64,000 nt of DNA from JBAZLV01 sp964586075 (GTDB lineage Bacteria; Nitrospirota; UBA9217): the NCBI GenBank assembly GCA_964586075.1, contig CAZPGZ010000011.1:1-64000 (forward strand), written 5' to 3'. The position numbers and the translations under genes were made by a program. Shown here one piece after another: positions 24,300 to 32,784 of the stretch; the first letter of the stretch is position 1; every line of letters begins with the position of its first letter. The notes under the pieces are model-generated. The model saw nothing but the letters and a program-made list of their open reading frames with translations. It was not told the origin of the DNA and did no database searches.

Positions 24300-26054
24300 C
24301 TACCTTTCAGTCTTGATGTCCTTTATATCCAGTTCCAGCGATGTTTTTCCGTTCCAGACGTTCAGCCTTGGCGTAAAAACCGCAGCAAGCCGGGACCCGT
24401 TCCAGACCTGTTTACCCAGGAGATCTCCCTGATTGAAGGCTATTGCTTCAAAAAATGCCCCCTGTTGTCTGAGCTTTAGTTTGAGATGATTGCTGCCGAC
24501 TATTCTCGACGCAACCACCTCAAGGCCTCGAGCGCCAAGCCTCGGCTCCGGGTTCCCTTGTCCGAAAGGGGCCATCCGTTCAATTTGGCGTACCAGATCG
24601 CTGTTGATCTCTTCGGGTGCCACTCCGGCGTCGACAAGCAATGTTCGGGTAAATCCTTGTGTCCCGACTTGCTTCAAAACAAGAGAGCCAAGCCGGTCGC
24701 GAAATTGAGGAATATTCTCTTTCGCTATAGTAAATCCAGCGGCAACTTTGTGGCCGCCAAAATTTATAAGCAAATCCGAACATGACACGAGGCCAGCATA
24801 AAGGTCAAAACCGGGTATGCTCCTGGCCGATCCTTTGCCGACTCCGTCCTTCAAACAAATAAGCGCCGTCGGGCGGTAAAACTCTTCAACAATCCGTGAG
24901 GCAACAATGCCGATAACGCCCGGATGCCAATCGTCAGAGGACAGCACCAGCGCTCCTGTGGCATCAATATTCATCAGACGGCAAAGTCGGCGGGCGGCCT
25001 CCCAGATGTTCTCTTCAACAGACTGGCGCTCCCGATTAATCCCGTCGAGGTCAGACGCAAGACTGAGCGCTTCCTCCGGAGAGTCCGTCGTAAGGAGACG
25101 AACCGACATGTCCGCCCGCTCTAGCCTGCCGCCAGCATTCAACCGAGGTGCAATGCTGAAGCCCACAGACCCAGTACTGATTTTTTTGCCGTCAAGACCG
25201 GAAACACGCTTCAACGCCGCTATGCCCGGCCTCTGTTTTTCTGCACCGGATGACAGCAATTCCAATCCGTGTTTTACAAGGAGCCGGTTTTCTCCCGTTA
25301 TTTTTCCGACGTCCGCCACAGTACCGAGCGTTACAAGGTCAAGATATGTCTGTAGTTGAGCATCATCCGAGGTCGCTTCCAAAAGCCCTTGTGCCAGTTT
25401 GAATGCGACACCCACGCCGGTAAGGCATCCGACCTGCTCTCGAATTTCCGGAGAGACCCCATCATCCAGCAGCGACGGGTGCAAAACAGCAAATGCTTCA
25501 GGAAAAACAGGTACATGAGAATTGCCGCAACCGCTTCCGTCGTCCTGGTTGTTAAATTCATGATGATCAGTGATAATAAGGTCGATTCCCAGGGAACGGG
25601 CAACATCAGCTTCGCGGCTGGCAGTAATACCGCAGTCCACCGAGATAACAAGTTTTGCCCCTGTGGATTGAATCATTTTCAGGGCATGGACATTTAACCC
25701 ATAGCCTTCAGCCAATCTGTCGGGGATATACCATGCCGCCTGAGCACCCAAAGCTCTGAGCACAAGGAACAACAGCGATGTGCCGGTCACACCGTCTACA
25801 TCATAATCACCGTAAACCGTTATCTTTTCCTTGGTGTCGATGGCCTTTCGGATGCGGTTTACAGCTTTTGGCATCTGGCTGAAAACGCCAGGGTTGGATA
25901 ATGTCGAAAAGTCACACGCCAGAAAAGCCTGGGCAGCAGCCGGCTCTGTAATTCCGCGATTAACCATCAATCTGGCGATAAGCGGATGCAGACCGGCTTT
26001 ATCGGAAAGTGCCGCTGCAACAACAGCATCAGATTGTGCGAGAACCCATTTCAT
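24300..26054 (-). CDS. recJ: single-stranded-DNA exonuclease RecJ
   Basis: 584 residues. The DHH-family motifs are present: YGDYDVDGVTGTSLL, VISVDCGITASREADVARSL and IITDHHEF (the DHH triad), followed by the DHHA1 domain with GGHKVAAGFT and the C-terminal OB-fold (LGARGLEVVASRIVGSNHLK). It degrades ssDNA 5' to 3' in recombination and mismatch repair. It lies 19 bp after tatA, probably in one operon with mobA and tatA. Confidence 0.96.
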   Translation of the reverse strand: MKWVLAQSDAVVAAALSDKAGLHPLIARLMVNRGITEPAAAQAFLACDFSTLSNPGVFSQMPKAVNRIRKAIDTKEKITVYGDYDVDGVTGTSLLFLVLRALGAQAAWYIPDRLAEGYGLNVHALKMIQSTGAKLVISVDCGITASREADVARSLGIDLIITDHHEFNNQDDGSGCGNSHVPVFPEAFAVLHPSLLDDGVSPEIREQVGCLTGVGVAFKLAQGLLEATSDDAQLQTYLDLVTLGTVADVGKITGENRLLVKHGLELLSSGAEKQRPGIAALKRVSGLDGKKISTGSVGFSIAPRLNAGGRLERADMSVRLLTTDSPEEALSLASDLDGINRERQSVEENIWEAARRLCRLMNIDATGALVLSSDDWHPGVIGIVASRIVEEFYRPTALICLKDGVGKGSARSIPGFDLYAGLVSCSDLLINFGGHKVAAGFTIAKENIPQFRDRLGSLVLKQVGTQGFTRTLLVDAGVAPEEINSDLVRQIERMAPFGQGNPEPRLGARGLEVVASRIVGSNHLKLKLRQQGAFFEAIAFNQGDLLGKQVWNGSRLAAVFTPRLNVWNGKTSLELDIKDIKTER

Positions 26055-26073
26055 ACGCTCCCGCCTGCTCTGC

Positions 26074-26271
26074 CTATCCCTTGCCCTCTTTATTCTCTTT
26101 TTTCCCGGCGTCTTTGCTTATCTCTTCTTGTGAATCGGAAGAAATACCCTTTTTAAACCCTCTAATTGCCTTTCCCAGCCCTTCCCCCAGCTGCGGCAGC
26201 CGGTTTGCACCGAAAATAACTATAACAATCACCAAAATAACTAATAACTCCGGCATTCCAAGTCCAAACAT
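26074..26271 (-). CDS. tatA: twin-arginine translocase subunit TatA/TatE
   Basis: 65 residues: a short N-terminus (MFGLGMPELLVILVIVIVIF), one membrane helix, the hinge FGANRLPQLGEGLGKAIRGF as an amphipathic helix, and a Lys/Glu-rich tail. This is the normal TatA layout, forming the protein-conducting assembly for folded Tat substrates. Its first codons overlap the 3' end of mobA by 31 bases, which suggests translational coupling. No tatC is in the window. Confidence 0.94.
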   Translation of the reverse strand: MFGLGMPELLVILVIVIVIFGANRLPQLGEGLGKAIRGFKKGISSDSQEEISKDAGKKENKEGKG

Positions 26272-26834
26272 GCTTCCTCCCTATACTCTTGTGGTGTATT
26301 AAGATTTTTGAGCGACCGTCTTTGCGGATCAAAACGATCTATCTCTCCTTCTGACACATAACGGACTCGAACATCTTTAAAGACCGTTTTTATCTGCCTC
26401 GCATCCCGTTGCAGATGATTTTCAATAATCGGGATCAGTCTCCTGTTATACACTGCATGCAGTGGCTCCACAAAATCATCAATCCTCGGCAAAACCACAT
26501 CATACCCTTCCGACAACCCTGCCATATAGGAAAGAAGCTGTGAATTCAAAAAAGGCATGTCACAGGCAACAACAAAATTATACTCATCCTGAGAATGCAA
26601 CAATCCCGTATATATTCCGGTCAAGGGACCACGCTTGTCGGACACATCCCTAATCACAGAAGCGTCATATGAAGCATACAGCCGGGGTGAATTCGTTACA
26701 ATGATGACACGGTCCGCGATACTTCTGAGCGCAGCCAATACATGTTCAATCATGGGGATACCGGCAATCTTAAGAAACGCCTTGTCCTTGCCCATGCGCC
26801 TGTTTTCCCCGCCGGAAAGCACTATTGCCGTCAT
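26241..26834 (-). CDS. mobA: molybdenum cofactor guanylyltransferase
   Basis: 197 residues. It begins AIVLSGGENRRMGKDKAFLK, the nucleotide-binding loop of MobA, and has VACDMPFLNSQLL with the metal-binding Asp. It attaches GMP from GTP to molybdopterin to make the bis-MGD cofactor. Genetic overlap with tatA fits the fact that many molybdoenzymes are Tat-exported, though no such enzyme is encoded here. The last ~12 residues are encoded inside the tatA start region. Confidence 0.93.
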   Translation of the reverse strand: MTAIVLSGGENRRMGKDKAFLKIAGIPMIEHVLAALRSIADRVIIVTNSPRLYASYDASVIRDVSDKRGPLTGIYTGLLHSQDEYNFVVACDMPFLNSQLLSYMAGLSEGYDVVLPRIDDFVEPLHAVYNRRLIPIIENHLQRDARQIKTVFKDVRVRYVSEGEIDRFDPQRRSLKNLNTPQEYREEACLDLECRSY

Positions 26835-26935
26835 ATTTAAAAGTACAGCATTTAATGCGGAGTGTCAACTGAGAACTTGGTAATCCTCTGTATGCCGGAC
26901 GCTGCCTGTTTCGGAAACGGTTCTGGAACAGTTTT

Positions 26936-26963
26936 TTGCTTGAATTGACGGCTAATTTATACT
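26936..26963 (+). promoter_or_regulatory. promoter of the EF-Tu-like/permease operon
   Basis: TTGCTT (26936-26941), a 16-bp spacer and TATACT (26958-26963). The start point would be near 26970, only about six bases before the ATG at 26976, so the transcript would be almost leaderless and the first gene has no clear ribosome binding site. Confidence 0.45.
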
Positions 26964-26975
26964 AAGATTACAAAC

Positions 26976-27230
26976 ATGGAAGAAAGAATTGGGTCCGTCA
27001 TCAAGTTTTTCGACAAAACAGCCATCGCTGCAGTCAAGCTGGACTTTGGTGACCTTGCCATCGGCGATACAATCCGTATTAAAGGACCGGATACAGACTT
27101 CACGCAAAAGGTTGAAATTTTAGAATTTGACCATAAACCGGTTCAAAAAGCGCTGCGCGGCCATTTTGCGGGCGTCAAGCTTTCCCAATCTGTAAAACCA
27201 TTTGATCTTTTATTCAGAATCATTGGATAG
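26976..27230 (+). CDS. EF-Tu domain-2-like small protein
   Basis: 84 residues resembling the beta-barrel domain 2 of translation factor GTPases: IGSVIKFFDKTAIAAVKL, then LAIGDTIRIKGPDTDFTQKV and a hydrophobic C-terminus (KPFDLLFRI). It has no GTPase domain. Stand-alone proteins of this type occur widely in anaerobes and are annotated only as translation-elongation-factor-like; the function is unknown. It heads a four-gene plus-strand operon, nine bases before the first permease. Confidence 0.8.
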   Translation: MEERIGSVIKFFDKTAIAAVKLDFGDLAIGDTIRIKGPDTDFTQKVEILEFDHKPVQKALRGHFAGVKLSQSVKPFDLLFRIIG

Positions 27231-27239
27231 CTCCCTCCG

Positions 27240-28220
27240 ATGCTCACCTATATCATTAAACGCCTTCTTCTGATGATCCCTATTCTCCTTGGCATTACCG
27301 TGCTGAGCTTCGGCGTTATGCGCCTGGCTCCAGGCGGTCCTGCCGAAGCTCAGATGGAGTTCTCATCAAAAGCCTCTGCTGAGGCCCGCGAAAGGCTCAG
27401 AAAGCTTTATGGAGCCGACCAGCCTTTTTACAAACAATATGCGACCTGGCTTACAAAATTCGTAACGCTGGATTTCGGGGAAGCTTTTGCCGACGGACGC
27501 AAAGTAAAAGACAAAATATTCGAATGCCTCCCCATCACGCTCACAATCAACATTTTGTCTCTCGGACTGGTCCTTTTGATTGCCATTCCCATAGGCATCA
27601 TGTCGGCAACGCAACAGTATTCGTTTTTTGACCGGGCAACAACAATCTTTGTTTTCATCGGTTTTTCTACACCTTCATTCTGGCTCGCGTTGTTACTTAT
27701 CTATTTGTTCGGCGTACAGTGGGGTTTGCTTCCCATATCGGGCATACATAGCCTGGACGTTGGAAATCTGAACAAATGGAGCTGGGGATGGTTCGTTGAT
27801 GCAGCTCAACACTTGATCCTGCCGGTATTTGTCTCGGCGTTTGGCGGTCTAGCTGGTTTTTCTCGATATGTTCGAAATAATATGCTTGAGGTTATGCGAC
27901 AGGATTATATTCGTACAGCCCGTGCAAAAGGGCTCCCGGAAAACGAGGTAATTTATAAGCATGCACTCAGAAACGCCTTGATGCCCGTGATTACCATATT
28001 GGGCCTTGCGGTCCCCGGTATAATTGGCGGCAGTGTAATCATGGAAACTGTTTTTAGCATCCCGGGAATGGGACAACTTTTGTACCAATCGGTTTTTTCA
28101 AGAGATTATAACTTGGCAATGGGCATTCTCGTGCCGGCGGCGTGCCTTACTATGCTCGGCAACTTTTTTGCCGATATTGCGTATGCATTTACCGATCCGA
28201 GAGTAAGACTTCATTCATAG
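27240..28220 (+). CDS. ABC transporter permease, DppB/OppB type
   Basis: 326 residues, six membrane segments. The N-terminus YIIKRLLLMIPILLGITVLSF is typical of DppB. The cytoplasmic EAA loop reads DYIRTARAKGLPENEVIYKH, and a late segment carries METVFSIPGMGQLLYQSVFS. It forms the inner-membrane channel of a peptide or nickel importer with the next gene. No binding protein or ATPase gene is present on either side. Confidence 0.93.
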   Translation: MLTYIIKRLLLMIPILLGITVLSFGVMRLAPGGPAEAQMEFSSKASAEARERLRKLYGADQPFYKQYATWLTKFVTLDFGEAFADGRKVKDKIFECLPITLTINILSLGLVLLIAIPIGIMSATQQYSFFDRATTIFVFIGFSTPSFWLALLLIYLFGVQWGLLPISGIHSLDVGNLNKWSWGWFVDAAQHLILPVFVSAFGGLAGFSRYVRNNMLEVMRQDYIRTARAKGLPENEVIYKHALRNALMPVITILGLAVPGIIGGSVIMETVFSIPGMGQLLYQSVFSRDYNLAMGILVPAACLTMLGNFFADIAYAFTDPRVRLHS

Positions 28221-28254
28221 TACCTGTCAAAAAATAGGTTTAAATAATACAATT

Positions 28255-29097
28255 ATGAATCTGGCGATTTCCAGAACCATCCGGCATTTGACAAAAAACA
28301 AACTCGCCGTTATCGGCGGGATTCTGGTTTTGCTTGTTTTTGTTCTTTCTATTTTTGCCCCTCTGGTAGCACCTTACAGCCCTGCCGCTATTGACATCAA
28401 GAATATTCTTGTGGAGCCGTCATTTTCACATCCACTGGGAACCGACGAACTGGGAAGAGATGTCCTGTCCCGCATGCTCTGGGGGGGAAGAATTTCTCTT
28501 GAAGTCGGTTTTGTGGCAGTCGGCATCGCCACGATTATCGGGATTATTCTCGGCGCGATCTCAGGTTATTATGGTGGTTATATTGACAGTATCATCATGC
28601 GGGCAGTTGATATCATGCTGAGCATTCCCACAATTTTTCTGGTGCTCGCAGTAATTGCCATTCTTGAACCGAGTATTTTCAACATTATGATCGTAATAGG
28701 GCTTACAAGCTGGATGGAACCGGCCCGGCTCATCCGTGCAGAATTTATATCGCTGAAGGAACGCGAGTTTGTGATCGCTGCTCAGGCCATGGGCGCCGTA
28801 GATGCACGTATTATTATAAAACATGTTCTACCGAACGGGCTTTCTCCGATCCTTGTATCTGCAACAATGGGGATTGGTGGTGCAGTCCTCATCGAGTCAG
28901 CCCTCAGCTTTCTCGGCCTTGGCGTCCAGCCTCCCACCCCAAGCTGGGGCAGCCTGCTCTCTTCAGGCAAAGACAACATAGAAATAGCCTGGTGGCTTTC
29001 TGCTTTTCCCGGCCTTGCGATTCTCATAACCGTTCTTGGGTATAATCTTTTAGGTGAAGGCATTCGTGACGCGCTTGATCCGCGCCAGCAGTTATGA
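28255..29097 (+). CDS. ABC transporter permease, DppC/OppC type
   Basis: 280 residues, six membrane segments. It has the DppC marks HPLGTDELGRDVLSRMLWGG after the first segment, the EAA loop EFVIAAQAMGAVDARIIIKH and SFLGLGVQPPTPSWGSLLS. It pairs with the DppB-type protein upstream (34-bp gap). The solute-binding protein and ATPases must come from elsewhere or have been lost. Confidence 0.93.
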   Translation: MNLAISRTIRHLTKNKLAVIGGILVLLVFVLSIFAPLVAPYSPAAIDIKNILVEPSFSHPLGTDELGRDVLSRMLWGGRISLEVGFVAVGIATIIGIILGAISGYYGGYIDSIIMRAVDIMLSIPTIFLVLAVIAILEPSIFNIMIVIGLTSWMEPARLIRAEFISLKEREFVIAAQAMGAVDARIIIKHVLPNGLSPILVSATMGIGGAVLIESALSFLGLGVQPPTPSWGSLLSSGKDNIEIAWWLSAFPGLAILITVLGYNLLGEGIRDALDPRQQL

Positions 29098-29141
29098 TAA
29101 CTACTCAAAAAAAAACAAATGCGTTCAGAAAGTGAGGGGAA

Positions 29142-29513
29142 ATGTGCAAGTCTCGCGTTGATGTTGATATGGAAAAGCTTCTTGATGAAATCCCGGTAGC
29201 GTTGACGTATACAGACAGGCAAGGCATTATCCTTTATCGTAATCGAATTGCGGCTGCAAGACCTTCCCCAGGTCCAAGAAACGTGGGCATCAATATAAGA
29301 GATTGCCATGCTCTGCCGGAGAGCAAACAAAAGATTGGTCAGATTTTTGATGATTTTATTAAAGGCCGGCGGGAACCACACTATTATGTATCGCAAAGAA
29401 CAGGAATCGAGGAACTGGTAACACTGATTCCGGTTTTTACTCAAGACCGGTTTACGGGGTGTTTGCAGGTCATACATCCGCTTGAAATAAAAGGAAAGAA
29501 AAGAACTTTTTAA
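29142..29513 (+). CDS. stand-alone PAS-domain protein
   Basis: 123 residues with a GAGGGG ribosome site eight bases before the ATG. Residues ~12-110 read as one PAS fold (PVALTYTDRQGIILYRNRIA near the start and VTLIPVFTQDRFTGCLQVIH at the end), similar to the PAS found in DUF438-type proteins. There is a Cys near the N-terminus and no output domain. It could bind haem, flavin or a metabolite and act on a partner. It is the last gene of the plus-strand operon, 44 bp after dppC, and convergent with mltG. Confidence 0.75.
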   Translation: MCKSRVDVDMEKLLDEIPVALTYTDRQGIILYRNRIAAARPSPGPRNVGINIRDCHALPESKQKIGQIFDDFIKGRREPHYYVSQRTGIEELVTLIPVFTQDRFTGCLQVIHPLEIKGKKRTF

Positions 29514-29569
29514 ATGCACGTAAACTGAAGCAGTATACATTTCTGCTTATCACTACAAAACACGTTTCG

Positions 29570-30613
29570 TTACTGTTCTTTGCCAGACTTTTTTTGTTTG
29601 TTTGCAGTCATCCTATTTGATTTATATCTGCCGATAGCCTTTTCGTGTTCTCCAAAATCCTTTGAAAAATAATGGCTGCCGTCACCTTGAGCTACAAAAA
29701 AAAGATAGTCCACCTTTTCAGGATACAGCGCAGCAAGAATTGCGCCTTGGCCGGGATTTGCGATCGGCCCGGGTGGAAGACCTTTATGCAGATAGGTATT
29801 ATAGGGAGATTGACGCTTCAGGTCTTCTTTCGTCACTTTCGTGATCCATGCTTTTGTTCCATATACGGCAGTGGGATCGGCCTGTAGTTTCATTTTTTTC
29901 TTCAGTCTGTTTAAATAGACTGCAGCGATCAGCTTTCGCTCAGTGGAAATCTTTGCTTCTTTCTCCACAATAGAAGCCAAAGTAACAATCTGATGTTCGG
30001 TAAAACCCATTTCTTTTGCCCTGCTGCGATAGCTGTCAACAAAAACCGCTTTATAGCGTTGCACCATCCGTTTCGGAATATCTTCCAATTTGATGCCCTT
30101 CGGAAGATAATACGTATCAGGAAAGAGATATCCTTCCAGAGTGTCTGCATCAATACCCAACGAGCGTACATATTCTTTATTTTTTACCAGATTGATAAAT
30201 TTATTCGGGTCGGAAATAAGCGGCGTATTGGAAAGCGTCCAACCGATTTGATACAGATTATATCCTTCCGGCACTATGACTTGATACTCAATAATCTTGC
30301 CGTTACGTAGGGCATCAAGAACATCCCACATACTCATGTTCGTGTTGAGCCCGTAATAGCCGAAGCGAACTTTGCGGCTGATGCCCTCGAGTCTGCCGAG
30401 GATTTCAAAATAGCTGCGGTATCGTATGATCCCTTCATTCTGCAACGTGGCTGCAATGGTTTTAAAACTCATGCCTTCGGCTACTTCGATTTCTTTCCAT
30501 ATGCGTTCCTTGGATGGCGGGACAAAGAATGCGAGGTACAGATGAATGGTCAGAATAAGTATTGCCGTTGCGAAAAGAAAAAAAATCCATAAGTTTTTTT
30601 TGATATGACGCAT
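29570..30613 (-). CDS. mltG: endolytic murein transglycosylase MltG
   Basis: 347 residues from the ATG at 30613 with GAGAGG upstream (a GTG five codons earlier is less likely). One N-terminal membrane segment (WIFFLFATAILILTIHLYLA) is followed by a LysM-like region (VAEGMSFKTIAATLQNEGII) and the YceG domain with ASIVEKEAKI, holding the catalytic Glu, and LQADPTAVYG. It cuts nascent glycan strands and is thought to set their length. The C-terminus is Lys-rich. Confidence 0.95.
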   Translation of the reverse strand: MRHIKKNLWIFFLFATAILILTIHLYLAFFVPPSKERIWKEIEVAEGMSFKTIAATLQNEGIIRYRSYFEILGRLEGISRKVRFGYYGLNTNMSMWDVLDALRNGKIIEYQVIVPEGYNLYQIGWTLSNTPLISDPNKFINLVKNKEYVRSLGIDADTLEGYLFPDTYYLPKGIKLEDIPKRMVQRYKAVFVDSYRSRAKEMGFTEHQIVTLASIVEKEAKISTERKLIAAVYLNRLKKKMKLQADPTAVYGTKAWITKVTKEDLKRQSPYNTYLHKGLPPGPIANPGQGAILAALYPEKVDYLFFVAQGDGSHYFSKDFGEHEKAIGRYKSNRMTANKQKKSGKEQ

Positions 30614-30697
30614 CTTATCCTCTCGCACTGAACGTGCTGTATTGGTGGAGCGGTATTGTATTTGCTAATCTTTTTCTCCCGGATTATATCAAAAAAA

Positions 30698-32407
30698 TCA
30701 GAGTTGACCGGACCTCAGGATACCGATCAATATCCAAAGTCCCAAGAATGCGGCAAGGACATATCCGATAAGACCAAATATCGGCAAACCGAAAAGCATC
30801 GGTCCTTGGGCCGAATGGATAATGATGGACGACGCAATAATGATGGCGGCCGTAATCACACTGAAGGCAAGACGGTTGCTCGATTTGTCAATATCCCTGA
30901 TCAAATAATGGAGATCTTCGTGATGAATATTGATGCGAATTTCTCCATGCGTGATTTTTCTAACGATCATGCGTATCTGCTTCGGTAAAAGAGCAACAGC
31001 ATCGGCAAGGCCCGTTATATCTTTTTTAATTTTTTTCAGTGCGTGAAGCGGGTTTTGTTTCAGACCTATTAATTCGGCGACATACGGTTTTGCTGATTCA
31101 TAATAATTAAAGTCAGGATCGAGTTGTCTGAGTATGCCTTCCAGAGTAATAAGCGCCTTATCCATAAGATACAAGTTAGAGGGCAGTTTCAACCGGTGAC
31201 GAACAAGAATATGCGTAATACGATCCACATAGGCGCTAAAATCGATTTGTTTTGCCTGCATAATGTAATACGGCTCCAGGAACTCAACCAAATCTTCCTT
31301 CAGTTCCCGTTGAAATTTTTCAATGTCGATGGATTCATCGGAAAGAAAGCCCATGTCAACATATCTGCTCACCAGGGTATCATAATCATGATTTGCCAGC
31401 GCAAGGAAAATCGTGGCGAAATGTTCTTTATTTTCATCGGAAATCCTGCCCATAATACCAAAATCAACGAGCCCGAGCCTCCCATCTGAAAGAATGAACA
31501 AATTGCCCGGATGAGGATCAGCATGGAAAAAACCGTCCTGTAAGACCATTTTGAAAAAAGCCGCACCACCTTTTCGAGCAATTTCCCTGCGGTCATGTCC
31601 CGCGCGTTCGAGCTTATCGAAATCATTGATCCTAATGCCGTCTATTTTTTCCAGAACAAGTATGCGTTTACTGGAAATTTCCAAATAGACTTTGGGAACA
31701 TGCAGAATTGAGCTTTGTTCAAAATTTTTTCGCAATTGCACGGCGTTGGACGCTTCGACAAAAAAGTCAAGTTCTCGCCTGATGGTATGTGCAAATTCTT
31801 CAACAATTCCGGGAATATTATACGGTCGCAATTCAGGGACGCGAGTGTCGATAAGATGAGCAAACCAGCGCATAAGACCGATGTCACGGTCGATTATGCG
31901 GATAATGTGTGGGCGCTGGACTTTGACCATCACTTCGTTTCCGTTCAGAAGGGTTGCACGATGGACCTGAGCGATGGACGCGGCAGCAACCGGGATATCA
32001 TCGAAAGAGAGAAATACTTTTTCCAGAGGCAGTTTCAATTCGTCTTCAACGATTTTTTTTGCCTCTGAAACTGGAAAAGGCGCGACAGAGTCCGTCAGTT
32101 TTAACAACTCACGGGAATACTCAAGGGGCAGCATATCGGGACGGCAGGCCAGGACTTGTCCGAATTTTATAAAGGTGGGCCCCAAATCCTCGAACATCAT
32201 GCGAAGACGTTCAGGTGCCCCAATGCGGTGGAGTTGAGAAAAAGATGGTTCTTGAACTGTAGTGAGACGTTTTCTCAGGGTAAAAAAACGCTGCAAGCCC
32301 ATCTGTTCTACCAGATGGTCAAAGCCATGCCGGGATGCCACAGCGATAATGCGCCCTATCCTAGGGAGATCTCTGAAATATCTTCTCCTGAAACTGAAAA
32401 GAGACAT
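30698..32407 (-). CDS. ubiB: UbiB/ABC1-family atypical kinase
   Basis: 569 residues. The family KxGQ motif is present (FIKFGQVLACRPDMLP). The nucleotide pocket includes AAASIAQVHRATLLNG (Ala-rich loop in place of the Gly-rich one), VMVKVQRP with the Lys, GFFHADPHPGNLF and LVDFGIMG. Two membrane segments end the protein (LAFSVITAAIIIASSIIIHS and a second one). UbiB-type ATPases support ubiquinone or menaquinone synthesis, probably by extracting lipid precursors from the membrane. It lies 19 bp after the phasin gene. Confidence 0.93.
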   Translation of the reverse strand: MSLFSFRRRYFRDLPRIGRIIAVASRHGFDHLVEQMGLQRFFTLRKRLTTVQEPSFSQLHRIGAPERLRMMFEDLGPTFIKFGQVLACRPDMLPLEYSRELLKLTDSVAPFPVSEAKKIVEDELKLPLEKVFLSFDDIPVAAASIAQVHRATLLNGNEVMVKVQRPHIIRIIDRDIGLMRWFAHLIDTRVPELRPYNIPGIVEEFAHTIRRELDFFVEASNAVQLRKNFEQSSILHVPKVYLEISSKRILVLEKIDGIRINDFDKLERAGHDRREIARKGGAAFFKMVLQDGFFHADPHPGNLFILSDGRLGLVDFGIMGRISDENKEHFATIFLALANHDYDTLVSRYVDMGFLSDESIDIEKFQRELKEDLVEFLEPYYIMQAKQIDFSAYVDRITHILVRHRLKLPSNLYLMDKALITLEGILRQLDPDFNYYESAKPYVAELIGLKQNPLHALKKIKKDITGLADAVALLPKQIRMIVRKITHGEIRINIHHEDLHYLIRDIDKSSNRLAFSVITAAIIIASSIIIHSAQGPMLFGLPIFGLIGYVLAAFLGLWILIGILRSGQL

Positions 32408-32426
32408 GGGTGTCCTTGGGCAAAAG

Positions 32427-32747
32427 CTACGCCCCGCCCTTTCCTCCGTCTCCTTCTAGTTTTGCAATTCTTATTGACAAGGCCTGGATGCTTTTTTCCA
32501 TTTTTTCGAAGTCGTCGTGCGTGGGAATGTTAAATTTTTGCAGCGCAACGGTAACAGCATCTTTAACTCTGAAATCCATATCGTGCGTGCTTTGCTCAGC
32601 TTTTGTTATCCACTCTTTTAACAGCGCAGCACCTTCTGACTTCGAAAGTTCTCCAGCTTTGATAAGTTCTTCTAGAAAACTTACGATTTTTTCTTGTGCT
32701 CCAACTCCGGCAAAGATGGCTTTTCTAATGGTTTCCGAAACTGTCAT
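32427..32747 (-). CDS. phasin-family protein
   Basis: 106 residues, mostly helical, beginning SETIRKAIFAGVGAQEKIVS with a heptad-rich C-terminus (DDFEKMEKSIQALSIRIAKL). It matches PhaF/PhaI-like phasins, small proteins that coat polyhydroxyalkanoate granules or form coiled coils. A strong AAAGGAGG site precedes the ATG. No PHA synthase gene is in the window, and phasin-like proteins next to ubiB also occur in organisms without PHA, so a role with UbiB is possible. Confidence 0.78.
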   Translation of the reverse strand: MTVSETIRKAIFAGVGAQEKIVSFLEELIKAGELSKSEGAALLKEWITKAEQSTHDMDFRVKDAVTVALQKFNIPTHDDFEKMEKSIQALSIRIAKLEGDGGKGGA

Positions 32748-32784
32748 GTCAACCTCCTTTCAGAGATGCTTCACGACAATTCTT

